Assembly: GCF_024764835.1 (NCBI RefSeq)
Contig: NZ_JALIGE010000076.1
Location: 248,001-312,000, forward strand
DNA length: 64,000 nucleotides
Reading direction: 5' to 3'
DNA from: Scandinavium hiltneri
GTDB taxonomy: Bacteria > Pseudomonadota > Gammaproteobacteria > Enterobacterales > Enterobacteriaceae
Made by a program: the position numbers and the translations under genes
Notes under the pieces: generated by a model
Database searches by the model: none
What the model was told of the DNA's origin: nothing
The model's input: only the letters and a program-made list of their open reading frames with translations
In this document: positions 35,256 to 44,925 of the stretch, piece after piece
Numbering within the stretch: position 1 is the stretch's first letter
Layout of the letters: every line of letters begins with the position of its first letter

Positions 35256-35374
35256 ATTCACCTCTGACCTTTATGCGTGAATCCTGTTGGCCCCACACGT
35301 TAACATGGCTAATTATTCACTCTGGATTGCATCGCCCCTCACCGGAACGGGGTCTGCTGCATTCATTTTTCTGC

Positions 35375-36187
35375 TTATACAAAGATTCGGTTTCCCGGCA
35401 GGCTCCGTTTACGATCTTTATATCCAGCGACGGTCATATCTCGACGATTTAATTCTGCATCAATTGCATTTTTCCATGATGAATCCACAAAGGGGAGAAT
35501 TTTAATCCCTCTTAAAATATGAATGCGCAATTCAACGGGTATATGCTCAACCTCTTTCGAGAGCATGTTTGTATGCATATTCCACGAGGCTAAATTAGAA
35601 TTTTGGGGAACGGCATGCTCAGCAACTTCCTTTACATGTTTTAAGTTTAACGATCTGGAAACACCATATAACATAGATGTTTCATCACTGAGCCAACGCC
35701 TTGCAGAATTATTTCTTAAAGAACGTATGTCATTAAAGGTAAAACCTATATAGTCATTATAATTCGGCGTCATTTTTTTACCAAAAAGACCACCGCTGAG
35801 TGAGTTTATTTTAGTACATAGCTGTGTATGGGAAGATCTTGAACCACCACCAGTCGTTGCAGGACTATGAAAAATAGGCTCTTGCTTATCATAAGTCACT
35901 TTATCATATGTTTTTTGCCCCCAATCACCGTCAAGCGCATCGTCCCTCATAGCGTCTATGGGATAAATATCCACGGTTCCTGTGAAAATATTCATTATAC
36001 CACAAAAACGATTACCGGGTTCTGAGCGTTGTAAAAAATAATCAAGAGAACCTTGATATATTTTTCGCACACCATCTTCTTTACAGGAAAAACTTTTCCC
36101 GCCATTTATTTGAGGAAATTCAAAATTCACCACTACGCGCGCGGCTATTGGTCTGTCACTACGTGTATCAAAAGAATGATAAATCAT
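35375..36187 (-). CDS. Protein of unknown function in T6SS locus (candidate effector)
   Basis: A 270-residue, signal-less, soluble protein that I do not recognise. It starts MIYHSFDTRSDRPIAARVVV and contains a glycine/serine patch GGGSRSSHTQLC (near residues 112-123). The C-terminal half is helical and basic (KDRKRSLPGNRI at the end). It has several cysteines and an AT-rich coding sequence different from the surrounding tss genes. It sits between tssH and the VasL-like gene in the same direction, the place where cargo effectors are often found. A GGGGA ribosome binding site supports the start. Confidence 0.6.
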   Translation of the reverse strand: MIYHSFDTRSDRPIAARVVVNFEFPQINGGKSFSCKEDGVRKIYQGSLDYFLQRSEPGNRFCGIMNIFTGTVDIYPIDAMRDDALDGDWGQKTYDKVTYDKQEPIFHSPATTGGGSRSSHTQLCTKINSLSGGLFGKKMTPNYNDYIGFTFNDIRSLRNNSARRWLSDETSMLYGVSRSLNLKHVKEVAEHAVPQNSNLASWNMHTNMLSKEVEHIPVELRIHILRGIKILPFVDSSWKNAIDAELNRRDMTVAGYKDRKRSLPGNRIFV

Positions 36188-36222
36188 ATGTTCCCCATTA
36201 TTGATATAATATGCTAAGACCC

Positions 36223-38793
36223 TTATCCCTGTACGCTGACGGCAGCGCGTTTTACCGCACTCTGTTTCGTCAGCGTGAGACGGTCCTTACTCATCCCCAG
36301 CTGTAAACGAATATCGGTCTTCCCTTCTGTAGCCAGCAATTTATCGGTCAGCAAAGGCAGTATCTCGCTATTGATTACCGCATCTATTTCGCGCGCCCCG
36401 CTCTGTGCCACCTGGCAACGGCTGGCAATAAACTCGACGATTTTCTCGCTGTAGGCCAGAGAGGAGTCCCCTGCCCCGGCTTGTGCAAAGCGCTGGCACA
36501 CGTTGTTCAGCTTCAGACGAATGATTTTCGATAATGTCTCACCGACCACCGGCAAATACGGGATCAGGCGCAAGCGCCCCATCAGAGCAGGCCGGAAGAA
36601 GCGGTCAAATTCCGGGCGGATAAGTTTGGTCAGATGAGCATTGCCGACGTCACCGGCTTCGCAGGCGTCCATTACCAGGTCGCTCGCCAGGTTACTGGTG
36701 AGGATTATCAGAGTGTTACGGAAGTTAATCTGCTGACCTTCGGCGTCTTCCATAAAACCTTTGTCGAAAACCTGATAGAAAATTTCCATCACATCAGGAT
36801 GCGCTTTTTCAACTTCATCGAGTAGCACCACACTGTACGGACGGCGGCGTACAGCTTCGGTCAACACCCCGCCCTGGCCGTAGCCAACGTAGCCCGGAGG
36901 TGAACCTTTCAGGCCCGACACCGAATGCGCTTCCTGGTATTCCGACATGTTGATGGTTATCAGGCTCTGTTCACCGCCGTACAACAGTTCCGACAGCGCC
37001 AGCGCGGTTTCGGTTTTACCCACGCCAGAGGGCCCCGCCAGCATGAACACCCCAGTTGGTTTAACCGGATCGCTGAGGTTGGCGCGGCCGATACGGATCT
37101 GCTGAGCAATTTCAGCCAGAGCATGAGGCTGGCCAATCACCCGCGCCTCAAGGCGTGCCACCAGGTCGCTGAGTTGCTGCTGCTCTTTTTCCATCATTCG
37201 GCCAAGCGGGATCCCGGTCCAGCCAGCAATCACGTCCGCCACACAGACGGCGTCCACGCAGTCATAAACCAGCGCGTGATCCTTGTGCAGTTCAGCCAGC
37301 TGCGCACGCAATGCGGCAATTTTCCCGGTATCCTGGGCATCATTGATTTGCGCGACCAGCTGTTGCTGCTGTTGCCAGACCGGTTTTAACGTCTCCAGGC
37401 TTTGATTGATCTCGTTTTCACGCTGATCCAGCCATTTCAGGCGCGTCGAGTTTTCGCCCTCTTTTTGCAGGCTTTCGCGTTCGGCCAGAATGTTGCTCAG
37501 CAGCGCGTTAAGATCTTCAATCTCTTTCGGTTCATGACATTGCGACACCGCAACACGCGCGCAGGCGGTATCGAGCAGACTGATGGATTTGTCCGGCAGT
37601 TGGCGGCCCGAAATATAACGGCTGGAGAGCCGCACCGCCGCCACCAGCGCGCTTTCGAGGATCTGCACCCCGTGGTGTTTGCTGAGGGCGGGCTTTAGCG
37701 AACGCAACATGGCAATGGCTGTTTCTTCGTCAGGCTCGGCCACTTTCACCACCTGGAAGCGTCGCGCCAGTGCGGCATCTTTCTCGAAATACTTCTTATA
37801 TTCCGCCCAGGTGGTCGCCGCAACCACGCGCATTTCGCCGCGTGCCAGCGCCGGTTTGAGCAAGTTTGCCGCATCGTTTTGCCCCGCCTGACCGCCAGCG
37901 CCAATCAGCGTATGGGCTTCGTCGATAAACAGGATCACCGGCGACGGGTACTCTTTGACTTCTTTCAGAAGGGTTTGCAGACGGTTTTCAAACTCACCTT
38001 TAACACTGGCTCCGGCCTGTAACAGCCCCATATCCAGCGAGAGGATTTCCATCGTTTTTAAGGCATCTGGCACGGTGCCTTCGACAATGCGCTGCGCCAG
38101 CCCTTCCACCAGCGCGGTTTTGCCCACGCCAGGTTCACCGGTCAACACTGGGTTGTTCTGACGACGGCGTAACAGCACATCGATGATTTGACGTATTTCC
38201 TGCTCGCGGCCTAAGGCCGGATCGAGCGAGCCTTTTCGCGCCTGTTCGGTGAGGTTGCGTGTAAATTTCTTCAGCGCCGAATCCGCACTGTAATCGACCT
38301 GACTGGCTACGGCGTTCTGTGCTGCTGCGGCACAGGCATCACGCAGTCGTTTGTCAGCCTGTTTGGTATCGCATAACAGCGCCTGTTGCAAAGCGCCTGA
38401 AAAATGCTGCGGGCTCTCTTTACTGTTGACAAACAGGCTGGCGATCAACGCCTGCACCGGCAGCAGCGTTTGTTGCCAGCAGACACTGGCGTGCAACCAC
38501 GACTTTTCGAGATGCTCAACCAACGACTCAGACAGCACCGGGCTGCGCGTATTGCCGCTACGTTGTTGATTGAGGCTGATTTTCAGCGCTTCCAGCAATG
38601 CATCACCGCGCAGGCCAGCGTTCAGGCACAGCTGTTCGATTATCGCCGGTTGACGGGTGACGATCGACAGCAGCAAATGCTCAACTTCCACTTCATGATG
38701 CGTTCGACTCACCGCCAGGCTTATTGCCGCATCAAGACAGCCGCGCGCTTCAACACTCAGCCGTTCAACCACTTTTTTCAGGTAGTTACCCAT
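36223..38793 (-). CDS. tssH: T6SS AAA+ ATPase TssH (ClpV)
   Basis: Sheath-recycling ATPase of 856 residues. N-domain, then two AAA+ modules: Walker A GEPGVGKTALVEG with Walker B VILFIDEAHTL in the first, and GPSGVGKTETAL with VVLLDEVEKAH in the second. The middle coiled-coil (about 405-520) is shorter than that of ClpB and typical for ClpV. The ATG at 38793 (MGNYLKKVVERLS) is chosen over one seven codons upstream. It unfolds the contracted TssB/TssC sheath. It follows tssM at 39 bases. Confidence 0.96.
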   Translation of the reverse strand: MGNYLKKVVERLSVEARGCLDAAISLAVSRTHHEVEVEHLLLSIVTRQPAIIEQLCLNAGLRGDALLEALKISLNQQRSGNTRSPVLSESLVEHLEKSWLHASVCWQQTLLPVQALIASLFVNSKESPQHFSGALQQALLCDTKQADKRLRDACAAAAQNAVASQVDYSADSALKKFTRNLTEQARKGSLDPALGREQEIRQIIDVLLRRRQNNPVLTGEPGVGKTALVEGLAQRIVEGTVPDALKTMEILSLDMGLLQAGASVKGEFENRLQTLLKEVKEYPSPVILFIDEAHTLIGAGGQAGQNDAANLLKPALARGEMRVVAATTWAEYKKYFEKDAALARRFQVVKVAEPDEETAIAMLRSLKPALSKHHGVQILESALVAAVRLSSRYISGRQLPDKSISLLDTACARVAVSQCHEPKEIEDLNALLSNILAERESLQKEGENSTRLKWLDQRENEINQSLETLKPVWQQQQQLVAQINDAQDTGKIAALRAQLAELHKDHALVYDCVDAVCVADVIAGWTGIPLGRMMEKEQQQLSDLVARLEARVIGQPHALAEIAQQIRIGRANLSDPVKPTGVFMLAGPSGVGKTETALALSELLYGGEQSLITINMSEYQEAHSVSGLKGSPPGYVGYGQGGVLTEAVRRRPYSVVLLDEVEKAHPDVMEIFYQVFDKGFMEDAEGQQINFRNTLIILTSNLASDLVMDACEAGDVGNAHLTKLIRPEFDRFFRPALMGRLRLIPYLPVVGETLSKIIRLKLNNVCQRFAQAGAGDSSLAYSEKIVEFIASRCQVAQSGAREIDAVINSEILPLLTDKLLATEGKTDIRLQLGMSKDRLTLTKQSAVKRAAVSVQG

Positions 38794-38832
38794 TTTTGAA
38801 TCCCGTTCATTCATTTAAAAAATCAATTCGAC

Positions 38833-41800
38833 TCACTGGCATTCCGCAATGCGGACCGGCAGTTCAGAGAAATGGCTGTTCAGTACCGTGGGCCGCTGCT
38901 GCTCCGCTTTTTTGTCGGTCAGCGCCAGCTGGGCATCGGCATTGTCATTCAGCGCGCGATTCAGGGTTTGCCACTGCTGCCAGGTATCCTGAACCGTGTT
39001 TTGTGAGCCCGTCTGGTAACGCACCAGAATCTCTTTGATACCCAGTGAGTCCAGCTGCGCGGCGTCTTCCGGGAAGTCACTGGCGAGATAACGGTGCTGA
39101 CCATCGGAAATATCGCCCAGGAAATCAGGCCAGGCAGTGTCGCCAAAGTATTCATAAGTCAGGTCGAAGCCGGGGAAGTTAATCACCAGCGTGACGCGGC
39201 TACAGTGGCCCGGATTCCAGCGGAATGAGGCCTGTTCGCTGAAGTTCATGCTGTTCAGTGTCCAGCGTTGTTCGTCACAGAACAGGGTTAAGCGCGTTCC
39301 CGTCGGCATCAGTCGCGCACCACCGGGGATGGTGGCAGGCTGGCTTTTCAACGTCAGCTCAAGCGGGGTCTTTTCCAGCGCGGCCATTTGCGCTTCGATT
39401 TTGCCCTGCCCGGTTTTCAGTGCCGCCAAGGCATCATCGTTACGCGTGTTTTCACGCTCCGGCATCGCCAGCACATCGTCCGGGCGCAGAACGTGGTTAA
39501 CCATGCGCAGGAATTCCGGTGTCAGACCTGCGGTTTGCCCGTCGAACTGACCCGCTTGCGGTCCGTTATCCCCTACGACCAGCACGCTTTTTGCCGGTCC
39601 ACGGATAAAGTCGGACAGATACTGCCAGCTCAAATCCTGCTGTGCCTGGTAATCGAGACGGGTGGCATTTTTTTCCATCGGCCACAGCACCCGGCTTTGC
39701 CATTGACCCTGCAGCCAGCAGCCGGATCGCTGCATGGCATGCGCCACCAGCCAGTGGGCATCGGTTTTATACAAGGTCCAGACGGCATTCAGCGAAAAGT
39801 CGGTTTGGTCAGCAGAAACACTTTTGCGCAGCGCGGTGAAGCGACTGTCCAGTTGCTGCAACGGATTGTTGTCGCTGCTTTCTCCAGCTACAAACAGCCC
39901 GCGCGTCAGGCGCTCACTCGTCTTCGGCGTCACAAAGGCATCGGCCACGGCGGCGCGCAGGCTGCCTTTCCATGCCGTCCAGTTTTTGACAGACAGCTCG
40001 CTCACCGCCGTGTTCAGCGTTTTGCTGTCCAGCCTGAACAGCGTCGCCACTTTCTGTAGCACCGATTTTTCCAGTCGGCTGGCGGTTTTCATCACTCCCC
40101 CTCCGACTGCCGTCTGCTGTAGCTGATTTAACTGGCGCAGTTCGGTCAGCCAGCGGCTGGCCTTTCGGTTGGGAATATCGGCAAGCTGTTCATTGATATA
40201 GCGTGCCAGCGCCATTGACGGGCTGTTGCCCTGGTCGATAGCCACCAGCGTGGATTGCCACTGCGCTCCGTTCAGCGCGGGAGCCGTCTGGGTGTTCATG
40301 CCGAGGATCAGCGCCATCCAGTGCTCCTGACGTAGCGTGCTCCAGTGTTGTTCAAATGCCGCCAGCGAAGGCAGGCTGGCAGTGTTCCCCGCCGCCAGGC
40401 GTATCGCCTCCAGCCACTGCTGAATTTGTGCCGTGCCCTGCAGCGTCCACAGGCCATCAACCTGCACGTTGCTCTGCGCTGAGGGTAAAAAATCCGTCAG
40501 ACTGGCCGGGGTCAGCGTTTCAGTCGGCGCGACTAACCACGTCCATTCGCTGTCACTGTTGACCAGATTAGCCAGCAGCCGACGCAGCGCGTTAAGTTGT
40601 ATTTCGCCACCCGGTTGCTGTAGCAATGCACGTTGCAGGGCGAGATCCTGTGTCAGCGGTAACGGTTGTCTGGCCCCGGTCAGGCTCAGCGTCGCAGGCA
40701 CCGGCACCTGTTTTTCCAGTTCGGCAAGTGGCCGGTCATCGAGCATTGCTTGTTTGGTCATGATAGTGCTGGTCAGGCTCAGGATCAGCGCGCGTTTTTC
40801 CTGCGGGGAAGCCTGCACAAAAAGCTGCTGATAATGTGCCTCGACCTGCGCCATATTCACCGGCTGGCGCGGAGTTACCGCCAGAAGGCGGGTTTCCAGT
40901 TCGCGGTGACGCTGATTGAGAAGTGGAACAAAAGGTAAATGTCGCAGCGGCTGTTGGCTCCAGCCTTCGATCCCGGCCAGCTGCTTCACCTGCTGTTCAA
41001 CGCTCATCTGGCGGAGATCGCCAGCCGTCAGGCTAAAGCTGCTGACCGCACTCCACAGCAGCCAGCTCGTCCCCAGCAGGCTGAAGGTCATAGTCCCCCA
41101 GCGCTGCAGATAACGGCGGCTAAAACCCACCGGTTTAATTTCACGCTGGCGACTGAGCGTCGGCAGCAAATAGGTCATTAAATCGTGGGTAAATAATGCC
41201 TTACGGGTGGCGCTGTTTTTGCTCACCGGTTCGGTGGCGGTAAACCACACGCCTCCCAGCTCCGCCGGTTCGAAGTAAACGTCGGGTTCACATAACGCAG
41301 CAAGGTAGCGCTGCAAAGCAGGCTGGAGTTGGATCATATGCTCCGGGAAATCCAGCAACGCCAGAGTATTGCTGTGCGGATCGCCACCGGAAAGCATGCT
41401 GACGCGGACGTTATCCAGTCCCTCTTTCACGCAGGTAAATAGCGGGTCGAGCAGTGCGGGATCTTTTCCGTCAACGATCGGCGACGTCAACCAGTAGTAG
41501 CCTAATGCCTGCTGACGCTGGGCAGGAGAGAGCTGATTGGCCCAGTGATTGAAACCGGTAATGTGGTCGCAGCAGGTCACAAAAAGATAGACCGGCAAGC
41601 GGCGCTTCACTTTTTTAATCAATGGTTCGATTTGGGTACGGATAAGACGGGCATGCAGGTGTAAATCTGCCGCCTCTTTTCCCTGCAAATCGGTCACTGA
41701 AACGCAGACCACAATCCCCGCAGGCGCAGGTACACGTTTGCACCAGTTGACCAGACGCAACCAGCCCCGCTCAAACGCCGGGGTTTTGTTAAGAAAATTA

Positions 41801-42270
41801 CTCGACAGGTCGAGAAACCCCGTCGAATGGAAAAACCACCAACGCAGCGTACGGGTCGGCACCACCAGCGCATTTTCAGGTTCATTAGAAAATAGCGGTA
41901 ACCCGGCGCTGGCCATTAAGGTTGTTTTGCCGCTGCGTCCGCCGGTTAATACAAACCAGGGCAGAAACTTTTTACGTCTGCCAATGCGTTTAATCACCGC
42001 AGCACCGGTTCGCCAGTGCTCCAGCAGAACATGTTCCATCCGGGTTAATTTTAAGCGTTGCTTAAAAGCCAGAACCCCTTTGCTTTGCCAAAGTCCTGAT
42101 AGCGAAATCCAGATAAAGCGAACCAGCAGTACGCTCAGAATCAGTGCCAGCCACAGCAACAACGCAAACATAAATGACCGTTCTGTCATCACCGCGACTG
42201 ACAGGCAAATAATAAATAATACGCTGAGCAAAATAGCCCATGCAAAAAAGGAAAGTAGTTTCTTCAACAT
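38833..42270 (-). CDS. tssM: T6SS inner-membrane protein TssM (IcmF)
   Basis: Membrane-core component, 1145 residues. Hydrophobic helices near 8-28 and 35-58 and one near 370-395. A cytoplasmic nucleotide-binding domain has the Walker A GGRSGKTT (residues 110-117). The C-terminal half is the periplasmic domain that joins TssJ. The ATG at 42270 (MLKKLLSFF) is preferred to one 27 codons upstream that would lie inside tssL. With TssL and TssJ it forms the transenvelope complex. Confidence 0.95.
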   Translation of the reverse strand: MLKKLLSFFAWAILLSVLFIICLSVAVMTERSFMFALLLWLALILSVLLVRFIWISLSGLWQSKGVLAFKQRLKLTRMEHVLLEHWRTGAAVIKRIGRRKKFLPWFVLTGGRSGKTTLMASAGLPLFSNEPENALVVPTRTLRWWFFHSTGFLDLSSNFLNKTPAFERGWLRLVNWCKRVPAPAGIVVCVSVTDLQGKEAADLHLHARLIRTQIEPLIKKVKRRLPVYLFVTCCDHITGFNHWANQLSPAQRQQALGYYWLTSPIVDGKDPALLDPLFTCVKEGLDNVRVSMLSGGDPHSNTLALLDFPEHMIQLQPALQRYLAALCEPDVYFEPAELGGVWFTATEPVSKNSATRKALFTHDLMTYLLPTLSRQREIKPVGFSRRYLQRWGTMTFSLLGTSWLLWSAVSSFSLTAGDLRQMSVEQQVKQLAGIEGWSQQPLRHLPFVPLLNQRHRELETRLLAVTPRQPVNMAQVEAHYQQLFVQASPQEKRALILSLTSTIMTKQAMLDDRPLAELEKQVPVPATLSLTGARQPLPLTQDLALQRALLQQPGGEIQLNALRRLLANLVNSDSEWTWLVAPTETLTPASLTDFLPSAQSNVQVDGLWTLQGTAQIQQWLEAIRLAAGNTASLPSLAAFEQHWSTLRQEHWMALILGMNTQTAPALNGAQWQSTLVAIDQGNSPSMALARYINEQLADIPNRKASRWLTELRQLNQLQQTAVGGGVMKTASRLEKSVLQKVATLFRLDSKTLNTAVSELSVKNWTAWKGSLRAAVADAFVTPKTSERLTRGLFVAGESSDNNPLQQLDSRFTALRKSVSADQTDFSLNAVWTLYKTDAHWLVAHAMQRSGCWLQGQWQSRVLWPMEKNATRLDYQAQQDLSWQYLSDFIRGPAKSVLVVGDNGPQAGQFDGQTAGLTPEFLRMVNHVLRPDDVLAMPERENTRNDDALAALKTGQGKIEAQMAALEKTPLELTLKSQPATIPGGARLMPTGTRLTLFCDEQRWTLNSMNFSEQASFRWNPGHCSRVTLVINFPGFDLTYEYFGDTAWPDFLGDISDGQHRYLASDFPEDAAQLDSLGIKEILVRYQTGSQNTVQDTWQQWQTLNRALNDNADAQLALTDKKAEQQRPTVLNSHFSELPVRIAECQ

Positions 42271-42275
42271 TTTTA

Positions 42276-42902
42276 TTACCCGGTAAATATTCCTGAGCCA
42301 ACGGTAAGCAGCACGACATAAATCACAAACGGTAGTGAACACAGCAACCATTTGCGCTGGCGTAATTTCTTGCGCTGGTGATTATTGCCATTCATTAATC
42401 CCAGACCTTGCTCAACGAGGCTGGCTTCATTCGGCCACTGTCGCCATGCTTCGGGTAAACATTGCCTTTCACTGTCAATGCGCTGTTGTAATAACTGGGC
42501 ATCCTGTTGGGTATATTTACCGTGGAACCCCATCAATAGACAAAACAGATACACCATTCTCAATTGCGTATTGGTTTTATCAATCGCATCAAGCCGCGTA
42601 AAGAAGGCTTCGCCCCCCACGGAGAGAGTAAAATAATGCATCTGCAGTAATTCACCGCGCCACTCTTTGACCCACGGGATAGTCGAACACAGGACCCGTT
42701 CATCGAGATACAGCACCACCGCAAAAAAAGCCTCTTCGCATTCCAGTTGTTCATGGTGTAATTCTGATTCACGCTGCGCCTGTTCTAATAACGTCATGCA
42801 CTGGTTGCGGAATACGCCATAATCCTGATGCTGTTGCGGGTCAAGAAATAGCGTGGTCGCCAGCCTGAACAGCGGTAAATAACAATTCAATAAACTCATC
42901 AT
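42276..42902 (-). CDS. tssL: T6SS inner-membrane protein TssL (DotU, short form)
   Basis: A 208-residue DotU-family protein with a cytoplasmic hook domain (…FFAVVLYLDERVLCST…, then GFHGKYTQ) and one C-terminal transmembrane helix (about 185-206). It ends there, so it has no OmpA-type peptidoglycan-binding extension. Its ATGA start overlaps the tssK stop. It partners TssM. Confidence 0.95.
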   Translation of the reverse strand: MMSLLNCYLPLFRLATTLFLDPQQHQDYGVFRNQCMTLLEQAQRESELHHEQLECEEAFFAVVLYLDERVLCSTIPWVKEWRGELLQMHYFTLSVGGEAFFTRLDAIDKTNTQLRMVYLFCLLMGFHGKYTQQDAQLLQQRIDSERQCLPEAWRQWPNEASLVEQGLGLMNGNNHQRKKLRQRKWLLCSLPFVIYVVLLTVGSGIFTG

Positions 42903-44293
42903 GATGGGACCACAAAAATAATCTGAACCTGAAGATCGTCTGGCATATCTGGCCAGTAACAGGAAATGCTTTTCCCTTTGAGGGCGTTACTCCACAGTTC
43001 GTTATCCTGATCGATAACAAAATAGTGTGAGTCGCTGCGGTTCGGTACTCCGCGCGGCGGCTGGCGACAGCTATTTACCGGCACGCCTGGCAGCGCATGC
43101 TGGATTAAGGTTTCGATAATTTTCCCGGACGCCAGTTTGATCCCACCTGGATTTTTGACCTGACGATTATCCAGCGGCATATTGGCGGAGCGCAGCAGCA
43201 GCAACGCGGTTTCCGCCTGCTTCAGCTCTACGCTATTGAAATCCCCTCTGAAGACGCCGTGAGCATCTTTCTCCAGCGTGATGTAGGTGTTGTCTTCCAG
43301 CACCAGACTGTTGAGCAGGGAAACCAGGGTGGCGCGCGCGCTGTCGAAACAGCTCAGCAACTTATGGTGGTTATAATCCAGCAGTTTGCCTTCCCCGTCT
43401 CGCCACTGCCCATCAAAGGAGCAACTGTCGTTAAAGGAGGAAAGCTCGCCAATCAGCAGACACAACAGGTTGTAGACCTGCCACGGGTGAACCTGACGGG
43501 CCTGGCAATAGTTTTTCAGCATGGGCAGTACGCGGTTCAGTGAACGCATCGCCAACAGTTGCGTCACCTGATCGCCGCGCTCTGCGTCGTTCACCAGCCG
43601 TTCCGAGCGTTTGTACTCTTCGAGTTTGCGCGCGCGGGCGCTAAGATCGAAATAAATTGCATCGATCAGTTTTTCCAGGCTGTGTGAGCCAAACAGCGTG
43701 ACCGTCGGCGGAGAAAAAGCCGGGTCCAGCGTCACCCTGTCGTTGACAAAACGCAGGCGGGTTAGCGGCATGCATTCACAATCGACGGCATCGATTTTTT
43801 CCGCGTCGGTCAGCAGGCGTACGTTGTAGCACAAGCGTGCTACCGCCGCGTCCGGCGCGTGATCGTAGACGTCTTTCATCACCCGATCTTCTCCGGTATT
43901 CACCCAACGGGTGACGGCCCGATCGAGATCTTTATCCAGCGTCGTCACGTTATTGTGCAAGGGATCAAAGCGGCGTAACGCCAGCCAGATGGTCAGCGGC
44001 TGATCGCGCTGTTTCCAGATATCACGGAAGTTACGTTTTTCAACCTGGCAGTTACCCGGCATCGACAAAAAGGTGCCGCCGGGCATGATCAAGCGAATGT
44101 TATCCACGCTGACCACATAGTCATCCAACGCCGCTTCATTGATGGCCAGTTCGATCAGGCCATGATTATAGGGCTGTTCGAGCTGTACAAGCTGCGCGCG
44201 CTGCCACTCATTGTGTAAATCAAGTGATTGAAAATGCTGAGGTTGCAAATATAACCCGGAGTGCCAGTAGATTTGCTGTTGCTCGGTGTACAT
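42899..44293 (-). CDS. tssK: T6SS baseplate protein TssK
   Basis: A 464-residue baseplate adaptor. Typical start YWHSGLYLQPQHFQSLD and the C-terminal head domain (YFVIDQDNELWSNALKGKSI). Trimers connect the TssEFG wedges to the TssJLM membrane complex. It overlaps tssJ by one base at its start (TAATG) and tssL by four at its end, so it is translationally coupled. Confidence 0.96.
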   Translation of the reverse strand: MYTEQQQIYWHSGLYLQPQHFQSLDLHNEWQRAQLVQLEQPYNHGLIELAINEAALDDYVVSVDNIRLIMPGGTFLSMPGNCQVEKRNFRDIWKQRDQPLTIWLALRRFDPLHNNVTTLDKDLDRAVTRWVNTGEDRVMKDVYDHAPDAAVARLCYNVRLLTDAEKIDAVDCECMPLTRLRFVNDRVTLDPAFSPPTVTLFGSHSLEKLIDAIYFDLSARARKLEEYKRSERLVNDAERGDQVTQLLAMRSLNRVLPMLKNYCQARQVHPWQVYNLLCLLIGELSSFNDSCSFDGQWRDGEGKLLDYNHHKLLSCFDSARATLVSLLNSLVLEDNTYITLEKDAHGVFRGDFNSVELKQAETALLLLRSANMPLDNRQVKNPGGIKLASGKIIETLIQHALPGVPVNSCRQPPRGVPNRSDSHYFVIDQDNELWSNALKGKSISCYWPDMPDDLQVQIIFVVPS

Positions 44294-44925
44294 TAGCCTT
44301 TCTCCTCAACCACGGCTGCCGCAGAGGGCTGAACAGATGCGGTTTTCGGCGCAGGGCTGTCGCTTGCTTTTGACTCGCCAGCATTGACGATGCTTTCACT
44401 GCCCAGCGTCACCGAGAGTGCGGTCGGCGCGAGTTGGGACTGCCAGACCGGCGACCACCAGCCGCTGCTCTGCGTCTCTACCGGGATCTCCGCGGTCAAC
44501 ATATGTTGCTTTACCGGAAAAGGGTAATAGCCTGCGACCAGCGCGATATTACGGGTATTTTGTGCCCGGTCGATGTGCAGAATATTGGTTTGTCCTGGCA
44601 TCATGACGTAGCGGTCGAGTTGCAGAACCTCTCCTTCACTGCCTGCGCCCGCGAACAGCCCTTTGAGCAGCGTCGGGTTATTCAGCACCTTATCCAGCGA
44701 CGGTTTGTCTTTCGCCTGGATAAGCAGTACCGTACAGCTGTTCGGCAGCTCATTGACGCTGTTAAGGCCTGGTTCTGCCCGCAGATTGAGGGTGATAGCC
44801 CCGCTGGCGAAAGGCGCCGAGACGGTGTTAATAGAATGCTGGTGTGCTTCATCGCTGTTCACCCCACATCCTGCCAGCAAAAGTGCGCTGAGGATCAGAC
44901 CCGTGCAGCCGAGATAACCTTTCAT
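44293..44925 (-). CDS. tssJ: T6SS outer-membrane lipoprotein TssJ
   Basis: A 210-residue lipoprotein with lipobox LLAGC, lipidated at Cys20 and followed by Gly-Val, which suggests the outer membrane. The beta-sandwich segment (ITLNLRAEPGLNSV…CTVLLIQAKD) fits the family. A C-terminal tail of about 50 residues rich in Ser, Ala and Pro (SKASDSPAPKTASVQPSAAA) is longer than usual. It pairs with TssM. Confidence 0.93.
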   Translation of the reverse strand: MKGYLGCTGLILSALLLAGCGVNSDEAHQHSINTVSAPFASGAITLNLRAEPGLNSVNELPNSCTVLLIQAKDKPSLDKVLNNPTLLKGLFAGAGSEGEVLQLDRYVMMPGQTNILHIDRAQNTRNIALVAGYYPFPVKQHMLTAEIPVETQSSGWWSPVWQSQLAPTALSVTLGSESIVNAGESKASDSPAPKTASVQPSAAAVVEEKG

